Positions 32,892 to 44,441 of a DNA stretch of 64,000 nt are shown here, one piece after another. Made by a program: the position numbers and the translations under genes. Positions within the stretch are counted from its first letter, which is position 1; each line of letters begins with the position of its first letter. Origin of the DNA: Actinomycetes bacterium (GTDB taxonomy: Bacteria; Actinomycetota; Acidimicrobiia; Acidimicrobiales; Acidimicrobiaceae); NCBI GenBank assembly GCA_021841935.1, contig JAKCDL010000002.1:62001-126000 (forward strand). The letters run 5' to 3'. The notes below the pieces were generated by a model that searched no databases, had not been told where the DNA came from, and saw only the letters and a list, made by a program, of their open reading frames with translations.

Positions 32892-35800
32892 ATGATCGAC
32901 GTTAATGAGTTCAGTAACCTCCGCATTGGTATTGCAAGTTCTGATGCAATTAGAACTTGGTCCCATGGCGAAGTAAAGAAGCCCGAGACGATCAACTATC
33001 GTACGCTGCGCCCCGAGCGTGACGGTCTCTTTTGCGAGCGCATCTTTGGTCCAACCAAGGATTGGGAATGTGCCTGTGGAAAGTACAAGCGCGTGAGATT
33101 TAAGGGCATTATTTGCGAGCGATGTGGCGTCGAGGTAACTCGTAATAAGGTGCGTCGTGAGCGGATGGGTCACATCGAATTAGCAGCGCCCGTAGTTCAT
33201 ATCTGGTACCTGAGAGGTACTCGCTCTTGGCTTGCGTACCTCCTGATGGGCACTTCTTTGAAAGAGGAGCTAAAGGCTAAGCAGCTTGAGAAGGTAATTT
33301 ACTTTGCTGCCAATCTAGTTACTTATGTTGACGAAGAGAAGCGTCATGAAGAACTTCCGAACTTAGAGATAGAGCACGCTGCTCACTTGCGTGAAATCGA
33401 GAATCGAAAGAATCTTGAGCTAGACGCTATCTTCAAGGAGAACGAAGAGGAGCTAGCCGAGCTCGAAGAGAAGGGTGCAAAGGACGCTGAGATTCGAAAT
33501 GTAACAAAGCGTTTTGAACAACGTCTTGAGATGACTCGCGCTCGATTCGATCGTGACATCGAAGTTGCAGATAAGGCATTTGATGCATTCAAGAACCTTC
33601 ATGGCCGTCAGATTATCGAAGATGAGATTTTGTGGCGTGAACTTCGCGATAACTTCGGTGAGTTCTTTGAAGGCGGAATGGGTGCCGAGGCAATAGCCAA
33701 GCTAATCTCGCGTCTTGACCTAGTGGATGAAGAGCGGAAGCTTCGCGAAGTTATCGATCCGACGGATGGTCGGAAGCCACTTGCTGCCCAAAGGCGCCAA
33801 AAGGCGATCAAACGATTGAAGATTGTGTCCGCATTCAATGCAGCAGCTGCTGCTAGCGGTGCAAAGATCAACTCTCCGAGCTCGATGATCATGGATGTAA
33901 TTCCAGTTATCCCGCCTGATCTAAGGCCAATGGTGCAACTCGATGGTGGCAGGTTTGCTACCTCGGATCTAAATGATCTTTATCGTCGCGTCATTAACCG
34001 CAACAATCGCCTGAAGAGGCTCCTGGATCTAGCCGCTCCAGAGATCATCGTCAACAACGAAAAAAGAATGCTCCAAGAGGCTGTGGATGCTCTGTTCGAC
34101 AACGGTCGACGCGGACGCCCTGTTGCTGGTCCGGGTAACCGCCCTCTAAAGAGCCTCTCTGATATGTTGAAGGGTAAGCAAGGGCGTTTCCGCCAAAACT
34201 TGCTCGGTAAGCGCGTCGACTATTCAGGTCGTTCTGTTATCGTCGTTGGACCGACTTTGAAACTGCATCAGTGCGGTCTACCGAAGCAGATGGCCCTTGA
34301 ACTCTTCAAGCCGTTCGTAATGAAACGACTTGTGGATCTTGAATATGCGCAGAATATCAAGAGCGCCAAACGGATGGTCGAGCGTCGACGTAGCGAAGTT
34401 TGGAGTGTTCTCTCGGAGGTAGTGAAAGAGCACCCAGTCTTGCTAAACCGTGCTCCTACACTTCACCGTCTAGGTATTCAAGCATTCGAGCCGGTATTGG
34501 TTGATGGGAAGGCTATTCAAATCCACCCATTGGTTTGCGCTGCGTTCAACGCGGACTTCGATGGCGACCAGATGGCTGTTCACCTCCCCCTTAGCTCTGA
34601 GGCTCAGGCTGAAGCCCGAATCTTGATGCTGTCGGCTAACAATATTTTGTCGCCAGCTACAGGTAGGCCGATTACCGTTCCTTCTCAGGACATGGTCTTT
34701 GGAATCTACTACCTCACGATGGAGGTCTCCGGCGGCAAGGGAGAAGGAAGGGTCTTTAGGCATAGTTATGAGATCCGGAGAGCATACGAATCCGGAGATT
34801 TGGGGCTACACGCCAAGATCAAGGTTCGCCGGAACGTCGATGGCCAGATGGAGGAGATTGAGACCACGGCCGGACGAGTCTTCTTCAACGAAGCACTTCC
34901 TGAGGGCTTTAGGTTCGTGAATACCCTTATCGGAAAGCGCGCTACTCCAATTGGATCGATCGTCGAGGAGATTGCGAACAACTACTCTAAGCAGCAGGTG
35001 TCAGCTTCGTTGGATGCCATAAAGTCTCTAGGATTTAGATTCGCTGCCCAGAGTGGTCTCACCATCTCGATCAACGACGTTAAGACTCCTCTTGAAAAGG
35101 CTGAGATACTCGATCGGTATGAGAAAGAGGCCGAAAAGGCCGAAACTCAGTTCAAGCGTGGAATTATCACCGATGACGAACGTCGGCAAAAGGAGGTTGA
35201 GATCTGGACGTCTGCTAACGGCGAGATTGGCAAGGCGATGGAGAAGATGCTCTCCTCTTTTGATTTCAACCCACTTGACATGATGGTCGACTCTGGTGCT
35301 CGTGGAAATGCTCAGCAGATCAGACAGATCTCCGGTATGAAGGGTCTGGTGTCTAACCCGAGAGGTGAAATGATACCTAGACCTATCAAGTCGTCATTCC
35401 GAGAGGGCCTATCTGTTCTCGAGTACTTCATCTCTACGCACGGTGCACGTAAAGGTCTCGCAGATACCGCTCTTAGAACTGCGGACTCTGGTTACCTAAC
35501 CCGTCGTCTCGTGGACGTCGCACAGGAGTTGATCGTAAGGGTCGACGATTGCGGCACCACTCGCGGTATCTGGATGGAGGATATAAAGCCTGACGAGGCC
35601 AAGAGGTCGAGTTATCTTGAGACAAGAATCTACGGACGCGTCTTGGTGGAAGGCGTTGAGCTTAGCGACGGAAGCGTAATGGAGGCCGGAACTCTAATCG
35701 ATGATGTTGTCCTTGCTACCCTCCGTGATGATACGGCCGTAAGTAGGATTCGTGTTCGTTCAGTATTGACTTGCGAAACACCACACGGCGTCTGCCGGAC

Positions 35801-36818
35801 TTGTTATGGTCAATCGCTTTCGGCTGGACGCCTGATTGATCTAGGCGAAGCAGTTGGAGTTATTGCGGCCCAGTCAATTGGTGAACCGGGTACTCAGTTG
35901 ACAATGCGTACCTTCCACCAAGGAGGTGTCGCCGGTGCTGACATCACGCACGGTCTTCCTCGAGTTGTTGAACTCTTCGAGGCGCGTACGCCTAAGGGTG
36001 CAGCGATCTTGGCCCACCGTAGCGGTGTCGTTCGGATCGAGGAGCTAGACGGTCACCGAAAGATGATCGTGGCTGACGATCAAGGTGAGCGAGATGAATA
36101 TGATCTTGCGCCTAAGCAACGACCTGAAGTTCGTGACGGTGACATGGTTGAAGCTGGAGATGTGCTCGTCGATGGTCCCAAAGATCCTAAAGAGCTCCTT
36201 GAAATTAAAGGTATGCGAGAAGTTCAACAGTACTTGGTTGAGGAAGTTCAAAAGGTCTATCGCGACCAGGGTGTTTCAATTCATGACAAGCACATCGAGC
36301 TTATTGTTCGTCAAATGCTGAAGAAGGTTACGGTTGCTGAACCCGGGGACTCCGACTTTTTGCCAGGTGAGCGAGTCGATGCTCGTATCTACCACGAAAA
36401 AAATGTCGAGCTTACCTCGAATGACCTAAAGCCAGCTCTTGGGCGTCCTGAACTTATGGGAATCACTAAAGCTAGCCTTGCAACTGAGTCATGGCTGTCG
36501 GCGGCATCCTTCCAGGAGACGACCAGAGTTTTGACAGAGGCAGCAATAGAGGCGAGAAGTGACTCGCTTCTCGGTCTTAAGGAAAATATCATCATCGGAA
36601 AGTTGATACCTGCAGGAAGCGGCATGCCGCTCTACCGCAGTGTGCAAGTTTCGACTCCAACGGCGTCGAGGATGTCGTATTGGACGTCGGATGATTTCGA
36701 TGACGTAGATATCGACGAGGACGAGTTAGCCTTGATTGAGGCAGAGCTCGAGACTGAAGGTATCACCTTTGACTTCTCAGACGATGAATTCGACAATGAG
36801 GTCGACGAAGGAGCCTGA
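32892..36818 (+). CDS. rpoC: DNA-directed RNA polymerase subunit beta'
   Basis: Largest RNA polymerase subunit, 1308 residues. C60, C62, C75 and C78 form the N-terminal zinc site, NADFDGD at 553-559 binds the catalytic magnesium, and [13 protein letters not shown] is part of the second zinc site. The bridge/trigger helix region is seen in [20 protein letters not shown] charged coiled insertion lies around residues 120-230 (EEL/EEK-rich), as in other actinobacteria. The last ~40 residues are highly acidic. A hairpin terminator follows. Confidence 0.98.
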   Translation: MIDVNEFSNLRIGIASSDAIRTWSHGEVKKPETINYRTLRPERDGLFCERIFGPTKDWECACGKYKRVRFKGIICERCGVEVTRNKVRRERMGHIELAAPVVHIWYLRGTRSWLAYLLMGTSLKEELKAKQLEKVIYFAANLVTYVDEEKRHEELPNLEIEHAAHLREIENRKNLELDAIFKENEEELAELEEKGAKDAEIRNVTKRFEQRLEMTRARFDRDIEVADKAFDAFKNLHGRQIIEDEILWRELRDNFGEFFEGGMGAEAIAKLISRLDLVDEERKLREVIDPTDGRKPLAAQRRQKAIKRLKIVSAFNAAAAASGAKINSPSSMIMDVIPVIPPDLRPMVQLDGGRFATSDLNDLYRRVINRNNRLKRLLDLAAPEIIVNNEKRMLQEAVDALFDNGRRGRPVAGPGNRPLKSLSDMLKGKQGRFRQNLLGKRVDYSGRSVIVVGPTLKLHQCGLPKQMALELFKPFVMKRLVDLEYAQNIKSAKRMVERRRSEVWSVLSEVVKEHPVLLNRAPTLHRLGIQAFEPVLVDGKAIQIHPLVCAAFNADFDGDQMAVHLPLSSEAQAEARILMLSANNILSPATGRPITVPSQDMVFGIYYLTMEVSGGKGEGRVFRHSYEIRRAYESGDLGLHAKIKVRRNVDGQMEEIETTAGRVFFNEALPEGFRFVNTLIGKRATPIGSIVEEIANNYSKQQVSASLDAIKSLGFRFAAQSGLTISINDVKTPLEKAEILDRYEKEAEKAETQFKRGIITDDERRQKEVEIWTSANGEIGKAMEKMLSSFDFNPLDMMVDSGARGNAQQIRQISGMKGLVSNPRGEMIPRPIKSSFREGLSVLEYFISTHGARKGLADTALRTADSGYLTRRLVDVAQELIVRVDDCGTTRGIWMEDIKPDEAKRSSYLETRIYGRVLVEGVELSDGSVMEAGTLIDDVVLATLRDDTAVSRIRVRSVLTCETPHGVCRTCYGQSLSAGRLIDLGEAVGVIAAQSIGEPGTQLTMRTFHQGGVAGADITHGLPRVVELFEARTPKGAAILAHRSGVVRIEELDGHRKMIVADDQGERDEYDLAPKQRPEVRDGDMVEAGDVLVDGPKDPKELLEIKGMREVQQYLVEEVQKVYRDQGVSIHDKHIELIVRQMLKKVTVAEPGDSDFLPGERVDARIYHEKNVELTSNDLKPALGRPELMGITKASLATESWLSAASFQETTRVLTEAAIEARSDSLLGLKENIIIGKLIPAGSGMPLYRSVQVSTPTASRMSYWTSDDFDDVDIDEDELALIEAELETEGITFDFSDDEFDNEVDEGA

Positions 36819-36823
36819 TTTTT

Positions 36824-36849
36824 GCCTCCTTGGCACGAGCTAAGGAGGC
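36824..36849 (+). terminator. Hairpin after rpoC
   Basis: GCCTCCTT (36824-36831) pairs with AAGGAGGC (36842-36849) around a 10-base loop. Only a weak T-rich tract (ATTATT) follows, so termination may be partial. It lies in the 209-base gap before rpsL, which shows no other coding signal. Confidence 0.65.
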
Positions 36850-37027
36850 ATTATTGGGATAATGCATGATTGAGGTTATCAAAACTATATAGTGTAACTT
36901 TGGTCAATTTTCGCCGCCTGCGTATGTGTACCGCGGGAGTTGTTTGAGTTGCAGTTAACACTCGGCGGGAATGTGCATTTTTAAGAGTAGGCAATGAGGC
37001 CATAGGCCAGATTTCGGAAGGTAGTAA

Positions 37028-37399
37028 ATGCCCACGATAGCACAGTTAGTGCGAACGGGACGCGAATCAAAGCGTTCTAAGACGAAGACTCCTGCCCTAA
37101 AGGGAGCGCCACAGAGGCGAGGAGTTTGCACCCGTGTATATACGACAACCCCAAAGAAGCCCAACTCGGCTCTTCGTAAGGTTGCGCGTGTTCGCTTGAC
37201 CTCCGGTGTTGAGGTAACGGCCTATATTCCAGGCGTCGGACATAACCTTCAAGAGCACTCTATCGTTCTAGTTAGAGGCGGTCGTGTTAAGGACCTTCCG
37301 GGTGTTCGTTACAAGATTATCAGAGGTGCACTTGACACCTCTGGTGTAAAGAACCGTAAGCAAGCTCGCTCTCGTTACGGCGCGAAGAAGGAGAAGTAG
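37028..37399 (+). CDS. rpsL: 30S ribosomal protein S12
   Basis: Decoding-centre protein of the small subunit. [20 protein letters not shown] opens the protein, [19 protein letters not shown] and [20 protein letters not shown] contain the two loops in which streptomycin-resistance substitutions occur; both key lysines are wild type here. 123 residues. GGAAGG lies six bases before ATG. First gene of the str unit, three bases before rpsG. Confidence 0.97.
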   Translation: MPTIAQLVRTGRESKRSKTKTPALKGAPQRRGVCTRVYTTTPKKPNSALRKVARVRLTSGVEVTAYIPGVGHNLQEHSIVLVRGGRVKDLPGVRYKIIRGALDTSGVKNRKQARSRYGAKKEK

Positions 37400-37402
37400 T
37401 AG

Positions 37403-37873
37403 ATGCCTCGTAAAGGACCAGCGCCAAGACGCGAAATCGTTGCGGATCCGATCTATCATTCGACCCTAGTCACGCAGCTAGTCAACAAGGTTCTTTCGCG
37501 CGGAAAGAAGTCGTTGGCAGAATCTATTGTCTACGGAGCTCTAGATTCAATCCGCGAAAAGACGGGAAACGATCCGTTAGTAGTTCTCAAGAAGGCCATA
37601 GAGAATACCAAGCCCGAGCTTGAAGTTAGAAGCCGACGCGTCGGTGGTGCTACTTACCAAGTCCCAGTCGAAGTCAAGTCTCGCCGTGCCCATACTTTAT
37701 CGATCAGATGGATTGTTAGTTTCTCGCGCAAGCGCAGGGAAAAGACTATGGTTGCGCGTTTGGCGAGCGAAATTCTCGACGCTTCGAATGGCATTGGTCA
37801 GTCCGTAAAGCGTCGCGAGGATATGCATAAGATGGCAGAGTCCAACCGCGCATTTGCTCACTACCGTTGGTAG
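37403..37873 (+). CDS. rpsG: 30S ribosomal protein S7
   Basis: Primary 16S rRNA-binding protein of the 30S head. [20 protein letters not shown] at the start, [20 protein letters not shown] in the middle and [15 protein letters not shown] at the end match the family. 156 residues, normal. GGAGAAG in the end of rpsL provides the ribosome-binding site. Confidence 0.97.
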   Translation: MPRKGPAPRREIVADPIYHSTLVTQLVNKVLSRGKKSLAESIVYGALDSIREKTGNDPLVVLKKAIENTKPELEVRSRRVGGATYQVPVEVKSRRAHTLSIRWIVSFSRKRREKTMVARLASEILDASNGIGQSVKRREDMHKMAESNRAFAHYRW

Positions 37874-37897
37874 TCATAAGTTAAGGTTGAGTTCACC

Positions 37898-37943
37898 CTG
37901 GCGTGGCCTAAGCGTCATACGATTGTATGAATGGTCACGCTGG
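37898..37943 (+). promoter_or_regulatory. Long hairpin between rpsG and fusA
   Basis: An 11-bp outer stem (37898-37908 with 37933-37943, three G-U wobbles) encloses an inner perfect stem TCATAC-GATT-GTATGA (37915-37930). TTTGTGT follows. It may be a partial terminator, an RNA-processing site, or a leader structure for fusA. Confidence 0.45.
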
Positions 37944-37997
37944 TTTGTGTCCGTAGCCCAGTAATTTACTCGAATTTCAGTTTTTTGTGAGGAATAA

Positions 37998-40082
37998 ATG
38001 ACGGCTCGTGAGTACCCGTTGGAGAAGATCAGAAATATCGGCATCATGGCTCACATCGATGCTGGTAAGACTACTACAACCGAGCGAATCCTTTACTACA
38101 CCGGTAAGAACTATAAGATCGGTGAAGTTCATGAGGGCGCAGCAACCATGGACTGGATGGTTCAGGAGCAAGAGCGAGGCATTACGATCACCTCAGCGGC
38201 TACTACCTGCTTTTGGAATTCCCATCGGATCAATATCATTGATACGCCAGGCCACGTGGACTTTACAGTTGAGGTAGAGCGTTCCTTGAGAGTGCTCGAC
38301 GGGGCTGTTGCGGTATTCGATGCCGTTGCAGGTGTTGAACCTCAGACCGAGACTGTTTGGCGTCAAGCCAACAAGTACAACGTCCCTCGCCTTTGTTTTG
38401 TCAACAAGATGGACCGCGTAGGAGCTAATTTCTTTCGTTGCGTAGATATGATCAAAAGCCGTTTAGACGCGGTTCCGTTGGTCATTCAACTTCCAATAGG
38501 AGCAGAGAGCGACTTTGCTGGAATTATTGACCTAATCGAGATGCGTGCCGTGATGTACGGAGATGATCTCGGTGAGAAGGTTACAATCGCAGAGATTCCA
38601 TCTGATTTGGCCGAGCAGGCGCAAGAATACCACCATGAGCTCGTTGAAGCATTAGCTACCTTTGATGACGAGCTGATGGAGAGTTACTTGGCAGAAGAGG
38701 AGATTACGCCTGCACGCCTTCGTCAGACGCTTCGACAGGCGACGATCGCTGGTCATGGTGTAGCGGTACTTTGCGGTTCTGCCTTCAAGAACAAAGGCGT
38801 CCAGCCGATGTTGGATGCAGTCGTAGACTATCTGCCTAGCCCGCTCGATATTCCAGCGGCAGTTGGTACAAACCTCAAGGGGGACGTCGAGCTTACGAGA
38901 GAGGCTGACGACAAGGCGCCTTTCTCGGCTCTTGCCTTCAAAATCATGACCGACCCTTACGTTGGTAAGCTTACGTATTTCCGCGTTTACTCCGGTTCGT
39001 TGGAGAAGGGGTCCTCGGTACTTAATTCCACCAAGGACAAGAAGGAGCGAATCGGTCGACTTCTTTTGATGCATGCTAACCATCGAGAGGATATAGACAC
39101 GATCTTTGCAGGTGACATCGTCGCGGCGGTAGGCCTCAAGAATACGACAACTGGTGATACGCTTTGTACGGCCGATGATCCAGTTGTTCTCGAGTCGTTA
39201 GAGTTCCCTGAGCCGGTTATCCACGTTGCCGTTGAGCCAAAGACTAAGGTCGACCAAGAGAAGATGGGTAAGGCTCTCTATGCCCTAGCTGAAGAGGATC
39301 CAACCTTCCGTATCCGCACGGATGAGGAGACTGGCCAGACGGTCATCTCCGGAATGGGTGAGCTTCACCTTGAAGTTATCGTCGATCGTATGTTGCGTGA
39401 ATTCAAGGTTGATGCAAACGTTGGTAAGCCTCAGGTTGCTTACCGAGAGACGATTCGTAAGTCAGTCGAGAAGCAGGAGTACAAGTACGTACGTCAAAGT
39501 GGTGGACGTGGTCAGTACGGCCACGTTGTTATCACCTTGGAGCCTACGGGTCCTGGAGGCGGCTACGAATTTGTAGACAAGATTACTGGTGGTGTAATTC
39601 CAAAGGAATACATTCCGCCAGTTGATGCGGGTATCCAAGAGGCTATGACCTCTGGTGTACTCGCTGGATATCCGACGGTAGACCTCAGAGTGTTACTTAC
39701 CTTTGGTTCGTATCACGACGTTGACTCCTCGGAAATGGCGTTCAAGATCGCTGGTTCGATGGCTTTCAAGGAAGCAGCCCGTAAGGCATCGCCAGTGCTC
39801 TTAGAGCCAATAATGTCAGTTGAAGTGGTGACTCCGGATGAGTACATGGGTGACGTAATCGGAGACCTGTCATCAAGGCGTGGAAAGATCGAGGGAATGG
39901 ACCAGAGAGGATCAGCTCAAGTGATCCGTGCTCAGGTTCCTCTGTCCGAGATGTTTGGATACGCCACTGACCTAAGGTCGCGCACGCAAGGGCGCGCCGT
40001 ATACACGATGCAATTCAATTCGTACCAAGAAGTGCCCGATTCCATCGCTAAGGAGATCGTGGCACGGGTTCGGGGCGAGTAG
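37998..40082 (+). CDS. fusA: Elongation factor G
   Basis: Translocation GTPase of 694 residues. The GTP-binding elements are [35 protein letters not shown] and [10 protein letters not shown]. The domain IV region includes [26 protein letters not shown] precedes ATG 37998. It lies between rpsG and tuf as in the classical str operon. Confidence 0.98.
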   Translation: MTAREYPLEKIRNIGIMAHIDAGKTTTTERILYYTGKNYKIGEVHEGAATMDWMVQEQERGITITSAATTCFWNSHRINIIDTPGHVDFTVEVERSLRVLDGAVAVFDAVAGVEPQTETVWRQANKYNVPRLCFVNKMDRVGANFFRCVDMIKSRLDAVPLVIQLPIGAESDFAGIIDLIEMRAVMYGDDLGEKVTIAEIPSDLAEQAQEYHHELVEALATFDDELMESYLAEEEITPARLRQTLRQATIAGHGVAVLCGSAFKNKGVQPMLDAVVDYLPSPLDIPAAVGTNLKGDVELTREADDKAPFSALAFKIMTDPYVGKLTYFRVYSGSLEKGSSVLNSTKDKKERIGRLLLMHANHREDIDTIFAGDIVAAVGLKNTTTGDTLCTADDPVVLESLEFPEPVIHVAVEPKTKVDQEKMGKALYALAEEDPTFRIRTDEETGQTVISGMGELHLEVIVDRMLREFKVDANVGKPQVAYRETIRKSVEKQEYKYVRQSGGRGQYGHVVITLEPTGPGGGYEFVDKITGGVIPKEYIPPVDAGIQEAMTSGVLAGYPTVDLRVLLTFGSYHDVDSSEMAFKIAGSMAFKEAARKASPVLLEPIMSVEVVTPDEYMGDVIGDLSSRRGKIEGMDQRGSAQVIRAQVPLSEMFGYATDLRSRTQGRAVYTMQFNSYQEVPDSIAKEIVARVRGE

Positions 40083-40157
40083 CGTAGTATCAGTACCTTG
40101 TAAGCAAGTCGGCGTCGACCACTCGTCGCTGAAAGATAAACGGAGCAAGTTGGAGAG

Positions 40158-41345
40158 ATGGCAAAGCAAAAATTTGAGCGCCTCAAGCCACACGTGAATA
40201 TTGGTACCATGGGTCACATCGACCATGGTAAGACAACACTCACGGCCGCGATCACTAAGACATTGGCGGATCGCAACCCTGGCGTAAAGTTCACACCATT
40301 CGATCAGATCGATAAGGCACCAGAAGAAAGAGCTCGTGGTATAACCATCTCGATTGCGCACGTAGAGTATGAGACGGAAAACCGTCACTACGCGCACGTT
40401 GACATGCCAGGCCACGCTGACTACATCAAGAACATGATTACAGGTGCGGCTCAGGTTGACGGTGCAATTTTGGTTGTCTCCGCGGCTGATGGTCCGATGC
40501 CTCAGACTCGTGAGCACGTTCTACTAGCTCGCCAGGTTGGTGTACCTTACATCGTTGTAGCATTGAACAAGTCCGACGTTGTCGATGACGAAGAGCTTCT
40601 CGACCTAGTCGAGCTCGAGGTTCGTGAGCTTTTGAATGAGTATGACTTCCCAGGTGACGATACCCCAGTTGTACGGGTGTCGGCACTCAAGGCTCTAGAA
40701 GGTGACACCGAGTGGCAGGATCGTATCGTTGAATTGATGAGCCAAGTTGACTCTTATATTCCGGAGCCAGAGCGTGCAGTCGATCGTCCATTCCTCATGC
40801 CGATCGAGGACGTCTTCACCATCCAAGGCCGTGGAACTGTTGTTACCGGTAAGGTAGAGCGAGGCGTGGTTCATATCTCTGACGAAGTTGAAATCGTTGG
40901 ATTGCGTAACACCCAAAAGACGGTTTGCACCGGAGTTGAAATGTTCAACAAGATCCTGGATGAGGGTCAAGCCGGTGACAACGTAGGTGTTCTTCTTCGC
41001 GGTACAAAGAAGAACGACGTCGAGCGTGGTCAGGTTCTCTGTAAGCCAGGTTCTATCACTCCTCACACCGTCTTCGAGGCAAACGTTTACGTGTTGACCA
41101 AGGAAGAAGGTGGACGTCACAAGCCGTTCTTCAACAACTACCGTCCTCAGTTCTACTTCAGAACTACAGACGTGACCGGTACAATTACTCTTCCAGAGGG
41201 TAAAGAGATGGTTGTCCCTGGTGACAACATCACCATGACAGTTGAGCTCCAAAAGCCAATCGCTATGGATGAAGGTCTTCGCTTCGCTATTCGTGAAGGC
41301 GGTCGTACCGTCGGCGCGGGTGCGGTTACCAAGATCATTAAGTAG
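40158..41345 (+). CDS. tuf: Elongation factor Tu
   Basis: Delivers aminoacyl-tRNA to the ribosome. [16 protein letters not shown] is the P-loop, [20 protein letters not shown] carries the catalytic His region, and [10 protein letters not shown] gives guanine specificity. 395 residues. A GC-rich terminator follows, closing the str unit before rpsJ. Only this copy is seen in the window. Confidence 0.98.
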   Translation: MAKQKFERLKPHVNIGTMGHIDHGKTTLTAAITKTLADRNPGVKFTPFDQIDKAPEERARGITISIAHVEYETENRHYAHVDMPGHADYIKNMITGAAQVDGAILVVSAADGPMPQTREHVLLARQVGVPYIVVALNKSDVVDDEELLDLVELEVRELLNEYDFPGDDTPVVRVSALKALEGDTEWQDRIVELMSQVDSYIPEPERAVDRPFLMPIEDVFTIQGRGTVVTGKVERGVVHISDEVEIVGLRNTQKTVCTGVEMFNKILDEGQAGDNVGVLLRGTKKNDVERGQVLCKPGSITPHTVFEANVYVLTKEEGGRHKPFFNNYRPQFYFRTTDVTGTITLPEGKEMVVPGDNITMTVELQKPIAMDEGLRFAIREGGRTVGAGAVTKIIK

Positions 41346-41375
41346 TTTCGAGCAAACCTCGATATCAAGGTACGT

Positions 41376-41409
41376 GGTCGGCCTCCAAAAATGGGGGCCG
41401 ACCATTTCG
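41376..41409 (+). terminator. Intrinsic terminator after tuf
   Basis: GGTCGGCCTCC (41376-41386) pairs with GGGGGCCGACC (41393-41403), with one G-U wobble, around a short A-rich loop, followed by ATTTCGTTT. The stem is long and GC-rich, so the str and S10 units are probably separate transcripts. Confidence 0.85.
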
Positions 41410-41462
41410 TTTAACGCATTATGCTGTTAGAGCGTTTTGTTAAATTTTTGTAAGGATTTCTG

Positions 41463-41789
41463 ATGGCAGACAACTCGAAGCAAAGGATTCGTATTCGCCT
41501 TAAGGCGTATGATGCAGCGATTCTTGACGCCTCGACTCGCAAGATAGTCGATACAGTATTGCGTACCGATGCAAAGGTCAAGGGACCGGTTCCGCTGCCT
41601 ACCGAGACTTCCCGGTATACAGTGATCAGATCTCCACATAAGCACAAGGATTCTCGTGAACACTTTGAAATGAGAGTTCATAAGAGGCTTCTAGACATTG
41701 TGGAGCACACGCCAAAGACTGTTGATTCTCTGCAAAGACTAGATGTTCCTGCAGGTGTAGACATCGAGATTAAAGTTCAATCCCTATAA
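41463..41789 (+). CDS. rpsJ: 30S ribosomal protein S10
   Basis: Small-subunit head protein that also serves in NusB-NusE antitermination. [20 protein letters not shown] at the start, [20 protein letters not shown] in the middle and [11 protein letters not shown] at the end. 108 residues, slightly longer than the E. coli protein. TAAGGAT precedes the ATG. It is separated from rplC by 176 bases containing a terminator-like structure, unusual within an S10 operon. Confidence 0.97.
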   Translation: MADNSKQRIRIRLKAYDAAILDASTRKIVDTVLRTDAKVKGPVPLPTETSRYTVIRSPHKHKDSREHFEMRVHKRLLDIVEHTPKTVDSLQRLDVPAGVDIEIKVQSL

Positions 41790-41799
41790 GGGAGTAAGT

Positions 41800-41940
41800 G
41801 GCATTAGTGCCAAATAAGTTTGATGGCTTTGACGTCTGGGTAGGCCGAAAGGAACCGCCTGGCAAACAGATGGCAGAGCTCCGCCGGTAGGCGGAGTTTT
41901 TGTTTGCTAGTCGAACCATCAATCGCCGGTATTCCGGCAT
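41800..41940 (+). promoter_or_regulatory. Structured leader with internal terminator before rplC
   Basis: The rpsJ-rplC gap folds by eye into several elements: GGCA-TTAG-TGCC (41800-41811); a nested stem in which TCTG (41835-41838) pairs with CAGA (41867-41870) and TAGGC/GCCTG pair inside it, with CCGAAAGG at the tip; the terminator at 41879-41901; and GCCGG-TATT-CCGGC (41925-41938). The combination of a folded region, a terminator and the next gene suggests attenuation. No known riboswitch or ribosomal leader consensus was recognised. Confidence 0.5.
41879..41901 (+). terminator. Intrinsic terminator-like hairpin between rpsJ and rplC
   Basis: CTCCGCC-GGTA-GGCGGAG followed by five T residues (41897-41901) is a textbook factor-independent terminator shape. 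It lies inside what is normally a continuous S10 operon, so it must be partial, conditional or followed by a new promoter. Confidence 0.85.
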
Positions 41941-41965
41941 TAGATAAACAAGGAAAGCTCAGGAA

Positions 41966-42607
41966 ATGGCAACCAAGGCTCTGATAGGCAAGAAGCTAGG
42001 TATGACGCAGGTTTGGGATGACCAAAACCGCGTTATTCCGGTAACTGTCGTCAAGGTTGACCCAATGAGGGTCATGAGGGTAAAGCAACCCTCCACTGAC
42101 GGTTATTCGGCACTTTTGGTTACGTATGGTACCAAAGATGCTCGTAAGGTAAATCGTCCCGAAGCGGGCGTCTTTCACAAGGCTGGTGTTGAGCCAGGCG
42201 TGGAAGTTTTAGAGTTTCGTCTTGAGGACGTCTCTGGATATTCTGTTGGAAGCGAGTATGGCGTAGAGATCTGGGAAAGCGGCGATTTCGTCGACGTAAC
42301 CGGGACTTCTAAGGGCCACGGTTACTCCGGAGGCATGAAGCGACACAACTTCAAGGGTCAAAAAGCTTCCCATGGTAACCACAAGAAGCATCGTGCACCG
42401 GGTTCGATTGGAGCCTGTTCAACACCTGCCCGAGTCTTCAAAGGAACTCGTATGGCGGGTCAATACGGTAGCGATAAGGTTACTACACAAAACCTCAAGG
42501 TTGTCAAGGCTGACACTGAAAGAGGGATCTTATTGATCAAGGGTGCGATTCCTGGTGCTAAAGGCTCCTCTGTGGTCGTTCGCGACGCCGTTAAGGGCGG
42601 GAGATAG
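41966..42607 (+). CDS. rplC: 50S ribosomal protein L3
   Basis: Early-assembly 23S rRNA-binding protein near the peptidyl transferase centre. GKKLGMTQVWDDQNRVIPVT opens it; GTSKGHGYSGGMKRHNFKGQ and HRAPGSIGACSTPARVFKGT are the conserved loop that reaches toward the catalytic centre. 213 residues. The ATG follows CAGGAA. Its stop overlaps an in-frame GTG of rplD, whose better start is three bases later. Confidence 0.97.
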   Translation: MATKALIGKKLGMTQVWDDQNRVIPVTVVKVDPMRVMRVKQPSTDGYSALLVTYGTKDARKVNRPEAGVFHKAGVEPGVEVLEFRLEDVSGYSVGSEYGVEIWESGDFVDVTGTSKGHGYSGGMKRHNFKGQKASHGNHKKHRAPGSIGACSTPARVFKGTRMAGQYGSDKVTTQNLKVVKADTERGILLIKGAIPGAKGSSVVVRDAVKGGR

Positions 42608-42609
42608 TG

Positions 42610-43287
42610 ATGTCAGATATACAAGATGTAGTCCTTAATACGTATGCTGCTCCTCTTGTTAATCAAGATGGCAACAAGATAGGTGATGTTGATCTAAATC
42701 CAGCGATCTTTGGATACACACCCAATATTCCACTAATTCACCAGGTCGTGGTAGCGCAACTTGCGGCTGCCCGAAGGGGAACACAGTCAACTAAAACTCG
42801 CGCTGAAGTAAGCGGTGGCGGTCGTAAACCATTTCGTCAAAAGGGAACTGGTAGAAGCCGTCAGGGGTCAACCCGAGCTCCTCACTGGGCCGGCGGCGGA
42901 GTTGCCCTTGGTCCTAAGCCAAGGCTTTATACGCAACGCACTCCTAAGAAGATGAAGCGAGCTGCTCTATATCACTCGTTATCTGATCGTGCGTCTTCCA
43001 ATGCGATAGTCGTCGTAGACGCGTTCAACTACGAAGAGCCCAAGACCAAACTCGGTCTTTCGTTTTTGGCAAATGCAGGACTTGCCGGCAAGAAGATTCT
43101 CTTGGTGGTAGATCCGTACGAATACAACTTGGTTAGAACCTTCTCAAACCTACCTTCGGTTCGTTTGATTGATGAGGCAGAGTTGAATCCTTACGACGTC
43201 CTTTGGTCGGATGTGGTGGTTTTTGAGAAGTCAACACTTCTTGGCGATGACGACGGCGAAGAGGTTGAAGAAGAGGAAGCTAATTAA
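42610..43287 (+). CDS. rplD: 50S ribosomal protein L4
   Basis: Large-subunit protein lining the exit tunnel. The tunnel loop contains [20 protein letters not shown] and [23 protein letters not shown] 42610 is favoured over GTG 42607 because GGGAG is six bases upstream of it. 225 residues; the last ~15 residues are almost all Asp and Glu, an acidic tail not part of the core fold. rplW follows after two bases. Confidence 0.96.
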   Translation: MSDIQDVVLNTYAAPLVNQDGNKIGDVDLNPAIFGYTPNIPLIHQVVVAQLAAARRGTQSTKTRAEVSGGGRKPFRQKGTGRSRQGSTRAPHWAGGGVALGPKPRLYTQRTPKKMKRAALYHSLSDRASSNAIVVVDAFNYEEPKTKLGLSFLANAGLAGKKILLVVDPYEYNLVRTFSNLPSVRLIDEAELNPYDVLWSDVVVFEKSTLLGDDDGEEVEEEEAN

Positions 43288-43289
43288 CC

Positions 43290-43577
43290 ATGGCGAATGC
43301 ATATTCAATAATCATCAAGCCGGTCATCTCGGAGAAGTCTTTTGGTCTTTCTGAGAGCAATGTATATACCTTTATCGTCGATCGCAGAGCCAACAAGGTT
43401 GAGATCGGTAAGGCCGTGGAAGAGATCTTCTCGGTCAAGGTGGCAAAGGTTAATACCTCGAACCGCAAGGGAAAGCGTCGTCGTAATCCCCGTACCGGCC
43501 TTTACTCGCAATTGTCCACTACTAAAAGAGCGATGGTAACCCTCAAAGAGGGTCAGATCGACATCTACCAGAGATAG
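43290..43577 (+). CDS. rplW: 50S ribosomal protein L23
   Basis: Exit-tunnel rim protein that docks signal recognition particle and trigger factor. [20 protein letters not shown] at the start and [20 protein letters not shown] in the loop match the family. 95 residues. Its ribosome-binding site lies in the acidic 3' end of rplD (AGAGGAAG). Confidence 0.96.
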   Translation: MANAYSIIIKPVISEKSFGLSESNVYTFIVDRRANKVEIGKAVEEIFSVKVAKVNTSNRKGKRRRNPRTGLYSQLSTTKRAMVTLKEGQIDIYQR

Positions 43578-43589
43578 AGGTTTTATAAG

Positions 43590-44426
43590 ATGGCAATACG
43601 CAAGAGAAAGCCAACGAGCCCTGGTCGTAGATTCCAATCGAGCTCTGACTTTTCTGAAATTACCAAGGATCGACCCGAGAAGTCTCTCCTGGCTTCTAAA
43701 AGCGGTACAGGCGGTCGTAACGTCTATGGCCGTAAGACTTCCCGTCACAAGGGTGGCGGCCATAAGCAGCAATACCGTTTGATCGACTTCAAGCGTCGTA
43801 AAGACGGTGTTCCCGCGAAGGTAGCGGCGATCGAATATGATCCCAACCGTAACGCACGTATCGCTCTTCTTCATTATCTAGATGGAGAGAAGGCCTACAT
43901 TCTTGCACCCAATCGACTTAAGGTTGGAGAGTTGGTTGAATCGGGTCCAGCGGCTGATATTCGCGTTGGTAACGCTCTTCCGTTGCGTAACATACCTGTT
44001 GGTACCGTGGTGCACAACGTCGAGTTGAAGCCAGGTCAAGGTGGAAAGCTTGCGCGTAGCGCAGGACTTTCGATCCAGCTTGTAGCCAAGGAGGGTGACT
44101 ATGCAACCCTTCGTCTTCCTTCTACAGAGATGCGTCGCGTTCCGATTGATTGCCGTGCAACCGTTGGCGAAGTAGGTAATGCTGAGCACGAATTGATTTC
44201 GATCGGTAAGGCTGGCCGTAATCGCTGGAAGGGTGTTCGCCCACAAACGCGTGGTGTAGCTATGAACCCAGTGGATCACCCACTCGGTGGTGGTGAAGGA
44301 AAGACCTCTGGAGGTCGCCATCCGGTATCTCCTTGGGGTAAGCCAGAAGGAAGAACGCGTTCACGTCGCAAGGCCAGTGACGCGATGATTATTAGACGTC
44401 GCCGCGGTCGCGGTGCAAGGCGCTAG
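43590..44426 (+). CDS. rplB: 50S ribosomal protein L2
   Basis: Universally conserved 23S rRNA-binding protein required for subunit joining. [40 protein letters not shown] and the C-terminal [20 protein letters not shown] with its conserved His are present. 278 residues, normal. AGAGG precedes the start by nine bases. Confidence 0.97.
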   Translation: MAIRKRKPTSPGRRFQSSSDFSEITKDRPEKSLLASKSGTGGRNVYGRKTSRHKGGGHKQQYRLIDFKRRKDGVPAKVAAIEYDPNRNARIALLHYLDGEKAYILAPNRLKVGELVESGPAADIRVGNALPLRNIPVGTVVHNVELKPGQGGKLARSAGLSIQLVAKEGDYATLRLPSTEMRRVPIDCRATVGEVGNAEHELISIGKAGRNRWKGVRPQTRGVAMNPVDHPLGGGEGKTSGGRHPVSPWGKPEGRTRSRRKASDAMIIRRRRGRGARR

Positions 44427-44441
44427 GAAGGTTAACGTAAC

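Noticed and set aside
40438-41405. Long antisense frames opposite tuf
   Set aside because: Antisense frames over highly biased genes are expected by codon usage; EF-Tu is unambiguous.
41800-41940. Known riboswitch class in the rpsJ-rplC gap
   Set aside because: I compared it mentally with tetrahydrofolate, c-di-GMP, ZTP and T-box consensus elements and found no convincing match; kept only as an unnamed structured leader.
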